Program-made: the position numbers and the translations under genes
Notes under the pieces: model-generated
Told to the model about the DNA's origin: nothing
The model's database searches: none
What the model saw: the letters and a program-made list of their open reading frames with translations, nothing else
Part shown: piece by piece, positions 40,456-49,650 of the stretch
Position numbering within the stretch: position 1 is the first letter of the stretch
Layout of the letters: each line of letters starts with the position of its first letter
Source of the DNA: Clostridium sp. chh4-2
GTDB lineage: Bacteria > Bacillota > Clostridia > Lachnospirales > Lachnospiraceae
Assembly (NCBI RefSeq): GCF_002899675.1
Contig: NZ_PKUU01000021.1
Span: 62,001 to 126,000 of the forward strand
Length of the DNA: 64,000 bases
Direction: 5' to 3'

Positions 40456-41718
40456 TTATTTTCCTTGCAACACCATATCTAAAACTTCTGCCAGCGGTTC
40501 CATGGCATTTAAGGCTTCCTGATAGGTATTGGTCTGGGCTCCCACTTCAATTAATGCTGATGCAGGGCGCAGATGCATGTTATACCGGAGACCTTTTAAA
40601 TAGATTTTCCTCGTATAACCCGGGAAATAAGCGGCCGCCTTCAGCTGCATCTGAAAGCTGAAAGCCAGATTGTCTTCCCTGTATGGATTTTTCAGATAGT
40701 CGATTTCCCCTGTGGGCGTTTGGGATAATCCGTTAAAAAACATGATATTGGCCGTCGGCTTGCCGTTGACATCGGAAACCAGATGCACCCCTTCCCGCAC
40801 GCCGTCTCTATGCAGGTCCAAAACCACTTCCACCGACGGATTATCCTGAAGAATCCGGGTAATCCCGTCCAGAGCATATGTATAGGCCTTATTCCGGTCC
40901 AGCTTTCCGTCTCTCAGATCATATACCGAAGTATCGTGAATCACATGATACCCCTTCTGCTCCAGCAGGCTGGTCAGGTAACTGCCCATTCCAACCACAG
41001 TAGCATCCGGCTTATCCACGCCAAAGTCTGCAAATGTCTCCTGGGAATGGGTATGATAGATCAGAATTTGAGGCTGGTCCGCCCCTGTGGTCAGTTTGAA
41101 ATTGCGGCTTAAAAATTCGTCCGCATTCATAAGATCCCTTCCTGCGGTTGTTGAGGAATGAATGCTGTAAAAATTCTTCATCATATAATCATAATCGGCC
41201 AGCTGCTCTTTCAAATAGATCTTTCCGGGAACATTTTGCGGAAGTTCTTCCGTTTTTTCCTCTATCGGCGTTGGAGCCGGAACCATAGTATCCGCCTGCT
41301 GTGAAGGGTCCAAACTGGTGTCTTCCCCTCCATATAGAAACAGATACTGATATTCCCGGCAGATTCTCTGTTCATCCAGATACCGTTCATAGGACGGATC
41401 CGAGTGGGGTTTGGCCGCCGGTTTTTGGTTCTTTTCTTTATAATGAAAGGAAGGATAAACGCTCTTTATCATCAGCACATACCATGGTGCCTGATCCCCA
41501 TTGTTCAGATCCGCTCCTGCAAGCGGATACCGTTCTTTCCAAATCTGCTCCAAACATGCTTCTCCCAGCTCATTAAAGGCGCTTCCGGCCTTTTCCCCAA
41601 TCACATTCCCCTTCATGTATCCTGCCATTTTCCACAGGAGCAGGAGGATCAGCATAACTCCCACCCCTGTCATAGCATACCTTATCGCCAAATATGGCGT
41701 CCATTTTCTACGTTTCAC
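40456..41718 (-). CDS. spoIIP: Stage II sporulation protein P
   Basis: 420 residues with a GTG start at 41718 (the ATG two bases upstream is out of frame and stops at once). An N-terminal membrane anchor (about 13-35) is followed by a long linker. The C-terminal SpoIIP amidase domain (about 215-420) has ILIYHTHSQETF, which supplies the zinc histidine, VVLDLHRDGV with the second histidine, and LIEVGAQTNTYQEA. It removes peptide stems from peptidoglycan to drive forespore engulfment. It lies 49 nt downstream of gpr, the usual gpr-spoIIP pair. Confidence 0.95.
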   Translation of the reverse strand: MKRRKWTPYLAIRYAMTGVGVMLILLLLWKMAGYMKGNVIGEKAGSAFNELGEACLEQIWKERYPLAGADLNNGDQAPWYVLMIKSVYPSFHYKEKNQKPAAKPHSDPSYERYLDEQRICREYQYLFLYGGEDTSLDPSQQADTMVPAPTPIEEKTEELPQNVPGKIYLKEQLADYDYMMKNFYSIHSSTTAGRDLMNADEFLSRNFKLTTGADQPQILIYHTHSQETFADFGVDKPDATVVGMGSYLTSLLEQKGYHVIHDTSVYDLRDGKLDRNKAYTYALDGITRILQDNPSVEVVLDLHRDGVREGVHLVSDVNGKPTANIMFFNGLSQTPTGEIDYLKNPYREDNLAFSFQMQLKAAAYFPGYTRKIYLKGLRYNMHLRPASALIEVGAQTNTYQEALNAMEPLAEVLDMVLQGK

Positions 41719-41767
41719 ATAATCACCCTTTATAAGATATGTGATAAACGCAGGAAGATTTCATTAA

Positions 41768-42775
41768 TTATTCCTGTTGCTGAAAAAAAGCTCCGTGTAT
41801 GCCCTCCGAAATGGTGAAACTCAGCTGCTTCACCGTCTCATCAATGTCCGGCGGCGTCACGTACAGGCTTCCAAACTCCGGTTCTAACAGCTCCCGGATC
41901 AGTTCATACTGTTCATCGGAATTCATTTCTTCTATAAAATTCCCCATACCACTGGTGGATGAATTGCTTGCCAATGTTTTGATCATGGTGGAAACCGTGT
42001 CATGGACGATGGCCGCCGCTCCCACCACCGTAGGCACGCCGATTGCCAGCACCGGAATCCCCAGGCTCTCGTGTGTCAGGCTGTGGCGGTGGTTTCCCAC
42101 CCCTGACCCGGGATGAATTCCCGTATCCGTCAGCTGAATGGTGGTTCCAAGCCTGCGCACGCTTCTGGCCGCCAGAGCGTCGATGGCTATAACCAGATCC
42201 GGCTTTGTCTCATGGATAATGCCCTTCAGTATCTCAGCCGTCTCCATTCCGGTCTGAGCCATCACGCCGGGGACGATGCCGCTGATAATTGGAAATCTCT
42301 TTTTCTGACAGAACGCCTCCCCATACTGGGTCCACAAATGCCTTGTTACCTGAAGATTACCCACAACCCTCGGCCCCAGGGAATCCGGGGTAACCGACTG
42401 GTTCCCCAGCCCCACAACCAGCACATGAACCGGGTGCTCATAATGGGAAAACGGCTTTCTGCACACCTGCTTCACCAGTTTTCTCAGCTGCTTCGCCAAT
42501 TCATCCGATATCTCACGATGAAAATCCTCATCCTTGTCGCTCAATTGGGACGCTTCCAAAGTCAGATAAGTACCCTTTGGCTTTCCCATGGCCTTAGCTC
42601 CCCGTTCATCTAAAATCTTCACTTCGGTCAGCTTCATGGAATTTTCGCATCCATTCCATTCTCTTAACGATACCCCCCTGATCTCCCCTCCGTCTCCGGG
42701 AAAACTCTCTTTCTCTTCCAGGGCAAGGTCTGTCCTCACCTCAAACTGCATTTTCTCTGCTTCCATATTCTCCAC
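41768..42775 (-). CDS. gpr: Germination protease (GPR)
   Basis: 335 residues from a GTG at 42775, chosen because GGAGG lies 8 nt upstream; an ATG at 42766 is the alternative. A short propeptide ends near FEVRTDLALEE, the conserved GPR processing region. The core contains HVLVVGLGNQSVTPDSLGPRVV, IDALAARSVRRLGTTIQLTDTGIHPGSGVGN and IGVPTVVGAAAIV, all highly characteristic. It degrades small acid-soluble spore proteins during germination. Upstream lies element B, then the rpsT promoter in the opposite direction. Confidence 0.96.
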   Translation of the reverse strand: MENMEAEKMQFEVRTDLALEEKESFPGDGGEIRGVSLREWNGCENSMKLTEVKILDERGAKAMGKPKGTYLTLEASQLSDKDEDFHREISDELAKQLRKLVKQVCRKPFSHYEHPVHVLVVGLGNQSVTPDSLGPRVVGNLQVTRHLWTQYGEAFCQKKRFPIISGIVPGVMAQTGMETAEILKGIIHETKPDLVIAIDALAARSVRRLGTTIQLTDTGIHPGSGVGNHRHSLTHESLGIPVLAIGVPTVVGAAAIVHDTVSTMIKTLASNSSTSGMGNFIEEMNSDEQYELIRELLEPEFGSLYVTPPDIDETVKQLSFTISEGIHGAFFQQQE

Positions 42776-42859
42776 TCTTTCCGCCTCCATCTTTAAATTA
42801 CGAAATGGGATTCGGACGTTTGCCCAAATCCACATAAATTCAAGTCCGTTAAAAATCGC

Positions 42860-43162
42860 TTCTCTTGGTTACTATTCACAGTCCCGGCGGTCTCTGCCGT
42901 GCATTCCGGTCTTGGCAGTTTGCAGGAACTTTCCAGTGACTTTGCAGGGCTTTAGCAATTCTTAACGCGCAGAATTTTTCGTTCAAGGGAAATGTCCACT
43001 TGTCTGAGCAGAGCGAGTTTGGACATTTCCCTTGGCTTTTAGAAAAATCCTGCACGTTTAGAAGCGCTTATGCCCGAAACCGGAACTGGAAAGTTCCTGC
43101 AAACTGCCAAGACCGGAATGGACGGCAGAGACCGCCGGGACTGTGAATAGTAACTTCTCATG
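42860..43162. mobile_element. MITE-like hairpin element B with 8-bp target-site duplication
   Basis: The element covers 42868-43154 (287 bp). Both ends read inwards as GTTACTATTCACAGTCCCGG, and the arms pair for about 70 bp. The tip holds a second hairpin, AAGGGAAATGTCCA with its complement, around CTTGTCTGAGCAGAGCGAGT. Flanks TTCTCTTG (42860-42867) and TTCTCATG (43155-43162) match at 7 of 8 bases, a slightly aged target duplication. No gene is inside. It fills most of the gap between divergent gpr and rpsT. Confidence 0.88.
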
Positions 43163-43193
43163 GTATTTTCTGCAAAAAACCTGAAAATATGTA

Positions 43194-43222
43194 TTGACAT
43201 CCCTCAATAAATTAGCTAAAAT
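43194..43222 (+). promoter_or_regulatory. Sigma-A promoter of rpsT
   Basis: TTGACA (43194-43199), 17 nt, TAAAAT (43217-43222). It begins 32 nt beyond the right flank of element B. Transcription would start near 43,229, leaving about 87 nt of leader. Confidence 0.85.
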
Positions 43223-43315
43223 ACAATAGTATGTTTACATTGAACTGTCCGTGTCCAGACTTTGATGCAAACCAAAGATTAAATTAATATATTATTTCAA
43301 TTGGAGGTGTACAGA

Positions 43316-43579
43316 TTGGCTAACATTAAATCTGCTAAAAAAAGAATTTTAGTTAACGAAACTAAGGCTGCTAGAAATAAAGCGATCAGATCCAAAGTTA
43401 AAACAGCTATTAAGAAGGTAGACGCTGCAGTTGCTGCCGGTGACAAGGCTGCTGCACAGGCTTGCTTAACCAGCGCTATCACAGAAATCGACAAAGCTTG
43501 CTCAAAGGGAGTTTATCATCCAAATAATGCTTCCAGAAAAGTATCTCGTGTCACAAAAGCTGTTAACTCTATGGCTTAA
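43316..43579 (+). CDS. rpsT: 30S ribosomal protein S20
   Basis: 87 residues. It starts with TTG (LANIKSAKKRI), 8 nt after a GGAGG; there is no ATG that keeps the conserved N-terminus. S20 hallmarks are ANIKSAKKR, RNKAIRSKVKTAIKK and HPNNASRKVSRVTK. It is an early-binding protein of the small subunit that contacts 16S rRNA. A non-ATG start is also known for rpsT in Escherichia coli, where it limits translation. Monocistronic with its own promoter and terminator. Confidence 0.97.
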   Translation: MANIKSAKKRILVNETKAARNKAIRSKVKTAIKKVDAAVAAGDKAAAQACLTSAITEIDKACSKGVYHPNNASRKVSRVTKAVNSMA

Positions 43580-43593
43580 TTATTATAAATTTT

Positions 43594-43635
43594 AAAAGCT
43601 TATATTCGTGGGTGTGACGAATATAAGCTTTTTTT
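43594..43635 (+). terminator. Intrinsic terminator of rpsT
   Basis: AAAGCTTATATTCG and CGAATATAAGCTTT form a 14-bp stem around GTGGGTGTGA-type loop, followed by a T run. Confidence 0.92.
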
Positions 43636-43680
43636 ATTTTGATGGAAGGCGCATGGAATCGGGATTTTTGTAGAACCATA

Positions 43681-43799
43681 TTTACATCAAGGGTGAAGGC
43701 ATTTTCAAAAAAGCCTTCACCCTTTACATTAAATCCTCAAGGCTTTTCCGAAAATGCCTTCACCCTTAATGTAAAACCCTACTCTCCCACCCACCAGAT
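43681..43799. repeat. GTGAAGGC hairpin repeat, copy F3 (full-length double hairpin)
   Basis: TTTACATCAAGGGTGAAGGC opens the element and its inverse closes it (CTTCACCCTTAATGTAAA). Two hairpins lie in between. A tail, TACTCTCCCACCCACCAGAT, repeats the one beside copy F0. The element ends at the stop codon of holA and sits between convergent rpsT and holA. Confidence 0.82.
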
Positions 43800-44771
43800 T
43801 TAATAATGTTTTGTAATCAGCAATTCCACCGCCAGCCGGTCCCCCAGCCGCCCTGTCTTCACAGCTTCTTCCGCATCCACGCAAAGTGTCACATAAGAAA
43901 AGATCTGTTCCCTTGTAAACGTCTTAGCCTGGATCATCACTTTCCCAGCTATAAAAGGCTGGATCTTGAGCCTGGAAGCGATTCCGCTTTTATCCATCCC
44001 CTGCCCCACCAGTTCCTTTACCTGTAAAATCTGGTTAAACTGCCTGGCTATTAAAAACAGAATCCTCATTGGCGGTTCCTTCAGCGTCAGAAGATCTTCA
44101 TATAAATCCATGGCCACTTTCGTCTTCCTGTTTACAATGGCGCTGACCATATCGAATATCTTATTGGTCACCTGAACCATGCAGACGGCTTCCACATCCT
44201 CCGACGTTATCACGTCTCTGCCCAGCGTATAGCTGATCAGCTTGTCCAGTTCCATGCGGATGTGTTCCATATCATCCCCGGTTTTGCTTAAAAACAGTTC
44301 CATGGTGTTTCCGGTAATCTTTTTGCCTTCCTTTGCAAGGATTCCGCCGGCCCATTGGGCCAGCTGTCTGGCATCCTGACGGGACATATCCGCCGCATAA
44401 CCGATCTCCTTCACCTTTTTATACATCCTGTTTCTTTTATCCACTTCGGATTCCACAAACACGAGACAGGTGGTGTCCGGCAGAGACGGAAGATATTCCA
44501 CCATCTCGTCGGCAGCCGACTTAAAAAATCCGCTGTCTTCTATTATAATAAGCCTTTTATCGCTGAAAAACGGCATGGTATCCGCCAGGCTGATCAGTTC
44601 CTTAACATCCAGCCCTTTTCCCTCGAAATAGTTGTAGTTCATCGTATCATCGCCCATGACCGCCTCTTTTAAACGGTTCTTGTAGCTTTTTTTCAAAAAT
44701 GCCTCTTCCCCATATAAAAGATATACCCGTTCAAACTCCCGGCTTTTGATATCCTGGTTTAATTTCTGCAT
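43800..44771 (-). CDS. holA: DNA polymerase III subunit delta
   Basis: 323 residues from ATG 44771 (AGGA upstream); the open frame upstream overlaps the end of comEC and lacks a start signal. Family features: YLLYGEEAFLKKSYKNRL near the N-terminus, DKRLIIIEDSGFF, and the C-terminal LLTLKEPPMRILFLIARQFNQILQVKELVGQG. It is the clamp-loader subunit that opens the beta clamp. It is the last gene of a long leftward run after comEC, the common comEC-holA-rpsT neighbourhood in Firmicutes. Its stop abuts repeat F3. Confidence 0.95.
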   Translation of the reverse strand: MQKLNQDIKSREFERVYLLYGEEAFLKKSYKNRLKEAVMGDDTMNYNYFEGKGLDVKELISLADTMPFFSDKRLIIIEDSGFFKSAADEMVEYLPSLPDTTCLVFVESEVDKRNRMYKKVKEIGYAADMSRQDARQLAQWAGGILAKEGKKITGNTMELFLSKTGDDMEHIRMELDKLISYTLGRDVITSEDVEAVCMVQVTNKIFDMVSAIVNRKTKVAMDLYEDLLTLKEPPMRILFLIARQFNQILQVKELVGQGMDKSGIASRLKIQPFIAGKVMIQAKTFTREQIFSYVTLCVDAEEAVKTGRLGDRLAVELLITKHY

Positions 44772-44899
44772 AGCATTTCCTTTCCTGTTTGCTGAAACCG
44801 ATTTGAAAGCTGGGTTCCAAATCCGTGCGTTAACCTCTATTATACGGTGGCCGGGCTTTTCAGTCAACCTGCGGATTTCATTTAAACTTTATTCGGATT

Positions 44900-47212
44900 T
44901 TATGGAATCCAGGTATGCCAGACTATCTTTCTGCCGTCGGTCCAAAGGGTTACCGCCCCGCTTACGGCAGTCTCATAGAGGCGGCTGTGCACTGCATCTA
45001 AACGTTCCAGCACCTCTTCATGGGGATGGCCGTAGCGGTTTTCTGCTCCGTAGGAGATCACAGTCCAGACAGGGCTCAGCTGTTCCAAAAAGCTTTGTGT
45101 ATTGGAGAACTTGGAACCGTGATGAGCCGCTTTCAGAACAGACGCCGGAGCTATTTTGTATGATTCCAGCTTCTCTTCACCTGCTCCGCTCATATCTCCC
45201 GTAAGGATAAGGCCGAAATCCCCCAAACGGACTTCCAGCACCAAGGATTCCTCATTGATATCAGAGGGAATATCCTCTGCACCCGGGAAAACACATCGAA
45301 TGGACAAATTCCCTTTTTTCAGACAATCCGGCCGCTTCACATCCTGCACCGCGTTTCCCCGCGCCATTTGCAGCCGTTCCAGCTCTCTGCAGTTTTCATC
45401 CGCTGTCCTGTGATAAGGAAGCATCAGATTCTCAATGACGATTCCTCTGTCCTCCTCCAGAAGATAGCGGACTCCGTTGATATGATCCGCATCCCCATGC
45501 GTTATAAATGCATAATCGATCCGGCTGATTCCTTTGCTCTTTAAAAATGGTTCCATCGTATATTCACCCAGCTTTTTCTGACTGCTGCTTCCTCCGTCTA
45601 TCAGCACCACCAAATCCTCGTATTCGATCAGAATCCCATCCCCCTGCCCCACATCCATAAAAGTTATTCTAAGGCCGCTTAAAGGCAGTTTCCACAGGGA
45701 TATTACGGATAGAGCCAGACAGATCAAAATTATCAGAAAATGCTTACGCCCGCTCCACATTTTTTCCTGCCCTCTTTTTATTAGAAGAAACACGGTTATC
45801 ATGACCAGATAATACAATCCGATCTGCCAAAGTTCAGGCCTTCCGAGCACAACGCTGCTTCCCGGTAATTTAGCGATGATACGGCAGACGCTTTCATACA
45901 GGCGAAGGATGTAATGGCCGGAGCCCAGCGCCATATGGCCCGCTTTCAGGCTGACACAGCCAAGCAGGGCTCCTGCTGCCCCGGAACAGACCACATAGGT
46001 CATCAATGGGATTACGAAAAGATTTAATAGAATTGAGTAGACGGGATATTCAAAATAATGGTATCTGATGATGGGATAAGTCACCCACTGTATAGCTGTT
46101 CCGACGGCCAGAGCGGATTTCCAGGAGTTTTGTCCCTTCAACTGCTTATCCATCCATTTTCCCGGAATCCCTATGGCAAATACAGCGCCGAAGGACAGCT
46201 GGAAGCCGGCGGAAAATAAGAGCCAGGGGCTGTCCCATAACAGCAGAATGGCGGCCAGGGACGCGGCAGTCAGAAGATCGTAAGTCCTGCCCAGATATTC
46301 TGCAAGCATCATGAGCAGCAGCATGGCCACAGAACGCACCACAGAGGCCGAGCCGCCCACCGCCATACCATAGCTGACAATCCATAGGCCGGACAGAAGG
46401 CCTGAGCTTAAAAAGCCCATTCCGCCCAGCCTGAACAGACGGTAAATTCCCGCCCCGATCAGGGCGATGTGAAGGCCGCTGATGGCTAAAAGATGGGCAA
46501 TTCCATTTTTCTGGTAAAGGTTTCGTACCTCCTTATCCAGATTGTCTTTTTCTCCCAAAAGGGCGGCCTGGAAAATACCCACATCTTCCGGTTCACTGAT
46601 CCGGTCCAGGATGCCGGAAAGATGCATTTTCCCCCGGTATACCAGATGACGGTAAGGGCTGTAATTGTCACCGCATGCCATAAGGCTGGGTTCAAACATC
46701 CGCCAGCGGATTTTAAGACCGCCATAATAGGTTCGCGCATCGAACTCTCCCGGATTTCTGGAACCTTCAAATTCCTCAAGTTCCCCATGGCACCTGACCT
46801 TTCCTCCTATTTTTAAAAGTCCGGGATTTTTATCCTGGAATTCCGGGGCCATATAGAGCAGGATCTTTCCCGCCGCTTTTGCCCCTTTCTCCGTTTGAAC
46901 GCGGCATGTTCCAAGCCGGATGATATCATAGCCGGATTTGCGGCTGATGTCTTCCACAAAGCCTACAGCTTCTATTTCCGAACCTCCTGCCATTTCCATA
47001 AGAGCCGGGTCCCCGAATCTGTCTGTAACGGATTTCATTCTGAAAAATCCGGCCGTCAAAAAGAAAAGCAGAATCAGGATCATCCCGACTCTGCCTTTTC
47101 TCACCACAGACCATAAGCCTCCTGCCGCGAAAAGCAGCAGCACGCCTATTACCACCAGTTCAGGTAACAGAGTAAGTACCTCTCCAAGTACGAACGCCCC
47201 TGTTATGAACAT
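44900..47212 (-). CDS. comEC: ComEC/Rec2 family DNA-uptake channel protein
   Basis: About 770 residues from ATG 47212; a TTG at 47260 is possible but overlaps the previous gene. An N-terminal OB-like region (DUF4131) is followed by the competence domain with many membrane helices, beginning near NGIAHLLAISGLHIALIGAG. The C-terminal metallo-beta-lactamase domain (about 500-770) has THGDADHINGVRYLL, LTGDMSG and AAHHGSKFSN. It moves single-stranded DNA across the membrane and may cut the other strand. Other competence genes are not in the window. The first ATG is weakly served (AAAAGG 6 nt upstream), so start choice is uncertain. Confidence 0.93.
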   Translation of the reverse strand: MFITGAFVLGEVLTLLPELVVIGVLLLFAAGGLWSVVRKGRVGMILILLFFLTAGFFRMKSVTDRFGDPALMEMAGGSEIEAVGFVEDISRKSGYDIIRLGTCRVQTEKGAKAAGKILLYMAPEFQDKNPGLLKIGGKVRCHGELEEFEGSRNPGEFDARTYYGGLKIRWRMFEPSLMACGDNYSPYRHLVYRGKMHLSGILDRISEPEDVGIFQAALLGEKDNLDKEVRNLYQKNGIAHLLAISGLHIALIGAGIYRLFRLGGMGFLSSGLLSGLWIVSYGMAVGGSASVVRSVAMLLLMMLAEYLGRTYDLLTAASLAAILLLWDSPWLLFSAGFQLSFGAVFAIGIPGKWMDKQLKGQNSWKSALAVGTAIQWVTYPIIRYHYFEYPVYSILLNLFVIPLMTYVVCSGAAGALLGCVSLKAGHMALGSGHYILRLYESVCRIIAKLPGSSVVLGRPELWQIGLYYLVMITVFLLIKRGQEKMWSGRKHFLIILICLALSVISLWKLPLSGLRITFMDVGQGDGILIEYEDLVVLIDGGSSSQKKLGEYTMEPFLKSKGISRIDYAFITHGDADHINGVRYLLEEDRGIVIENLMLPYHRTADENCRELERLQMARGNAVQDVKRPDCLKKGNLSIRCVFPGAEDIPSDINEESLVLEVRLGDFGLILTGDMSGAGEEKLESYKIAPASVLKAAHHGSKFSNTQSFLEQLSPVWTVISYGAENRYGHPHEEVLERLDAVHSRLYETAVSGAVTLWTDGRKIVWHTWIP

Positions 47213-47222
47213 AAGCGGCCTT

Positions 47223-48158
47223 TTAATTTGCAGCACCTCCCAAATCTGTTTTTCTTTCAAACAATGTATTCAATGAAATCGAGTCCTTATATACCGCATC
47301 CTGGGTCCCGTTTATCGAGATCTGGACTTTATTGACCGTGGTCAGCTCAGTAAGCGAATTTACAACGGAATAGATGGGGATGTAGTCTTTCACCTCTAAA
47401 GTACTGTTTAAAAATGAAGAATCAAAATTGATATAACAAACATTTTTATTCACCGATACGTTCAGCAGCTTTACATCTTTTGGCAGCGTAGGATTCAAGC
47501 CGTCGGTGACCGGCCCTTTAATCAGCTGTTCAATTATCATTTTCTCCAGAGAAGTGTTGATATTGTGCACCACAGAGCGGTGCTCGGGCAAAAGCTTCTC
47601 CCCTGTTTCATCCGTAAAGTACAGCGTGATTTCCGTCTTTTCATAGGAGTTTACGTCGCTGACGCTGTCCACGAAATCGCCGGAAGCCAGCATTCCCACA
47701 GGAGCGCCCGTTCCATCCATCAGCGGCTGGTCCCCCACATTAATGTTGATGTATTCCACCCCGGGAATCTGGGTAAATGTCCTGGTAAGCGCCGCCCTGC
47801 AAAGTATCTCGCGGGTGGCTTTCATCTCCTGTACATTGGTATAATTATTGTCAAAATACAGATAGAGCACATGATCCTTCAGCTCGTATTTCTGAAATGT
47901 CACTTTTTCCGACAGTGAAACCTGGCAGTCCACATCTTTCGGCACCGTGCGGAACTGGGTCATCAGCTCGTCAATCAGCCTCCCTGTCTCCGTTTCTTCC
48001 GCATGGTATACCTGGGAAACCAGATGGGTCATGCCCGGATTCAAATAATAGATTTTATAAGTATTTTCCGCTTCTTCAGAAGCTGTGCTTTGATTCCCGC
48101 ATGCGATCAGGACACAAAGTGCAGCCAAAGCGAGGATAATTTGTTTCAGATATCTCAT
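47223..48158 (-). CDS. GerMN-domain lipoprotein
   Basis: 311 residues. Lipoprotein signal with lipobox LIAC (Cys20). Two GerMN domains follow (about 45-165 and 180-300), each with a VYLYFDNN or VCYINFDSSFLN strand and LTELTTVNKVQISING near the end. GerM in Bacillus assists spore-envelope assembly during engulfment and germination; here the gene sits downstream of a sensor kinase, where LpqB-like partners of kinases also carry GerMN domains. A role as a sensory lipoprotein for the kinase is inference. It starts 22 nt after the kinase stop. Confidence 0.85.
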   Translation of the reverse strand: MRYLKQIILALAALCVLIACGNQSTASEEAENTYKIYYLNPGMTHLVSQVYHAEETETGRLIDELMTQFRTVPKDVDCQVSLSEKVTFQKYELKDHVLYLYFDNNYTNVQEMKATREILCRAALTRTFTQIPGVEYININVGDQPLMDGTGAPVGMLASGDFVDSVSDVNSYEKTEITLYFTDETGEKLLPEHRSVVHNINTSLEKMIIEQLIKGPVTDGLNPTLPKDVKLLNVSVNKNVCYINFDSSFLNSTLEVKDYIPIYSVVNSLTELTTVNKVQISINGTQDAVYKDSISLNTLFERKTDLGGAAN

Positions 48159-48180
48159 GTTCTGTCACCTCTCCTGTCTG

Positions 48181-49620
48181 CTATGAAATATAGGACAAAG
48201 GAATTCTGACCGTAAATGTGGTCCCTTCCCCTTCCTTACTCTGTAGTTTCAGCGCCCCCTGATGCATCAGAACCACACTCTTCGTGATGGCGAGCCCAAG
48301 GCCTGTTCCGCCTGTCTCTCTTGAACGGGCTTTATCCACCCGGTAAAAACGTTCAAATATACGGTCCTGGTATTCCTCCGGTATTCCGATTCCGGAATCC
48401 GCCACCTTTACGTAAAAGAACTTGTGATCCGCATCCAGAGTCACCCGTACCCAGCCGTCTTCAACGTTGTATTTAATGGCATTTTCCACCAGATTATTGA
48501 GAGCCAGTGACAGCTTTGTCTCGTCTGCGTCAGCGGTCACATCCCGGATGCTTTCCAAAATCAGTTCAATATTCCTCTTTTTAGCGATGGGCCTTAACCG
48601 CTTGAGGATCAGTTCCAGCAATGCGTTAATATTCACCTGGGCGATATTCATCTCCGTGGCGGCTTTATCCATGCGGACCAGAGAAAGAAGGTCGTCAATG
48701 ATCTTGCTCTCCCGGTCGATTTCATCCGAAATATCCGTCATAAATTCCCGGTACAGTTCAATCGGCACCTCTTCCATTCCCATGAGGGAATCGGCCAGCA
48801 CACGGATCGATGTGATCGGCGTCTTCAGCTCGTGAGACACGTTGGACACAAACTCCTGCCTGGACTGGTCCACAGCTTTCAGCTTGGTCAGAGTGCGTTC
48901 CACGGCGGATGAGATTCCTGCCGTTTCCTTGTAGCTGTCGGCAGGCAGTTCCTCTTCCAGATTTCCATCCGCAATCCGGTCCAGACGCCTTTGCAGGCGC
49001 TGAAACGGCCGTAACAGGAACAGAGCCGCTCCCATGGAAGCCAGAACCAATATCCAGAATACGATCATCTGGAAAAAGCTTCCCTTTTCCGCGATCCGAT
49101 CCGCCAAATCCAGGATATTTTCCGTGGAAGCGGTCACAGCCATCACGCCGCTGATATTTTTCTCTGTGGTATTGTCATAGATTGGAACAGTCAGGGCAAA
49201 ATAATGTTTTTCCTTATTGTGCCGGTTGCTGTTCTCCCCCATAAAACACTTGATCACATCTTCCGAGATGTACATCTTCTGATTTGCCAGGCCAAAGGTG
49301 TCTTTGATAACGCGGAAGTTCTTGTCCACAATTATAATTCTTCCGTTGAAAATATCGGCAACCGTATCCATCTCGCCGTCTAAAAGCTCATCCCCAGCGC
49401 CGGATGCCATATAACCGCCCCGCGTCATCTTATTGCTCAGAATCAAACATTGATTCTGTACCTCAATGATCCGGTCGTCAATCTGATTCTGACGGAAAGA
49501 CCCGATCAATACTTTTCCCTGTAAAAGCATGGGCAGAAATCCGGCCAATAGAATTAGGATAACTAAAGGAATCTTCATGCTGATCTGATGTTTCCATTCA
49601 AAGTTCTTCCATTTTGCCAT
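48181..49620 (-). CDS. Membrane sensor histidine kinase without adjacent response regulator
   Basis: 479 residues. Membrane segments at about 15-35 and 180-200 enclose an extracytoplasmic sensor. Then a HAMP region, the HisKA box SNVSHELKTPITSIRVLADS, and a HATPase domain with NLVENAIKYN, DSGIGIPEEY and GGTGLGLAITK. It is a phosphodonor for a response regulator, yet no receiver-domain gene lies next to it; neighbours are degV and a GerMN lipoprotein. GGGAGG is 7 nt before the ATG. Either the regulator is elsewhere or was lost. Confidence 0.92.
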   Translation of the reverse strand: MAKWKNFEWKHQISMKIPLVILILLAGFLPMLLQGKVLIGSFRQNQIDDRIIEVQNQCLILSNKMTRGGYMASGAGDELLDGEMDTVADIFNGRIIIVDKNFRVIKDTFGLANQKMYISEDVIKCFMGENSNRHNKEKHYFALTVPIYDNTTEKNISGVMAVTASTENILDLADRIAEKGSFFQMIVFWILVLASMGAALFLLRPFQRLQRRLDRIADGNLEEELPADSYKETAGISSAVERTLTKLKAVDQSRQEFVSNVSHELKTPITSIRVLADSLMGMEEVPIELYREFMTDISDEIDRESKIIDDLLSLVRMDKAATEMNIAQVNINALLELILKRLRPIAKKRNIELILESIRDVTADADETKLSLALNNLVENAIKYNVEDGWVRVTLDADHKFFYVKVADSGIGIPEEYQDRIFERFYRVDKARSRETGGTGLGLAITKSVVLMHQGALKLQSKEGEGTTFTVRIPLSYIS

Positions 49621-49650
49621 GAATCTTACCTCCCGTTCATCCGTTTTTTC

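Noticed and set aside
43681..43799. CRISPR-like repeat units in the F-type repeats
   Set aside because: The copies are paired inverted hairpins scattered far apart, without regular spacers or cas genes.
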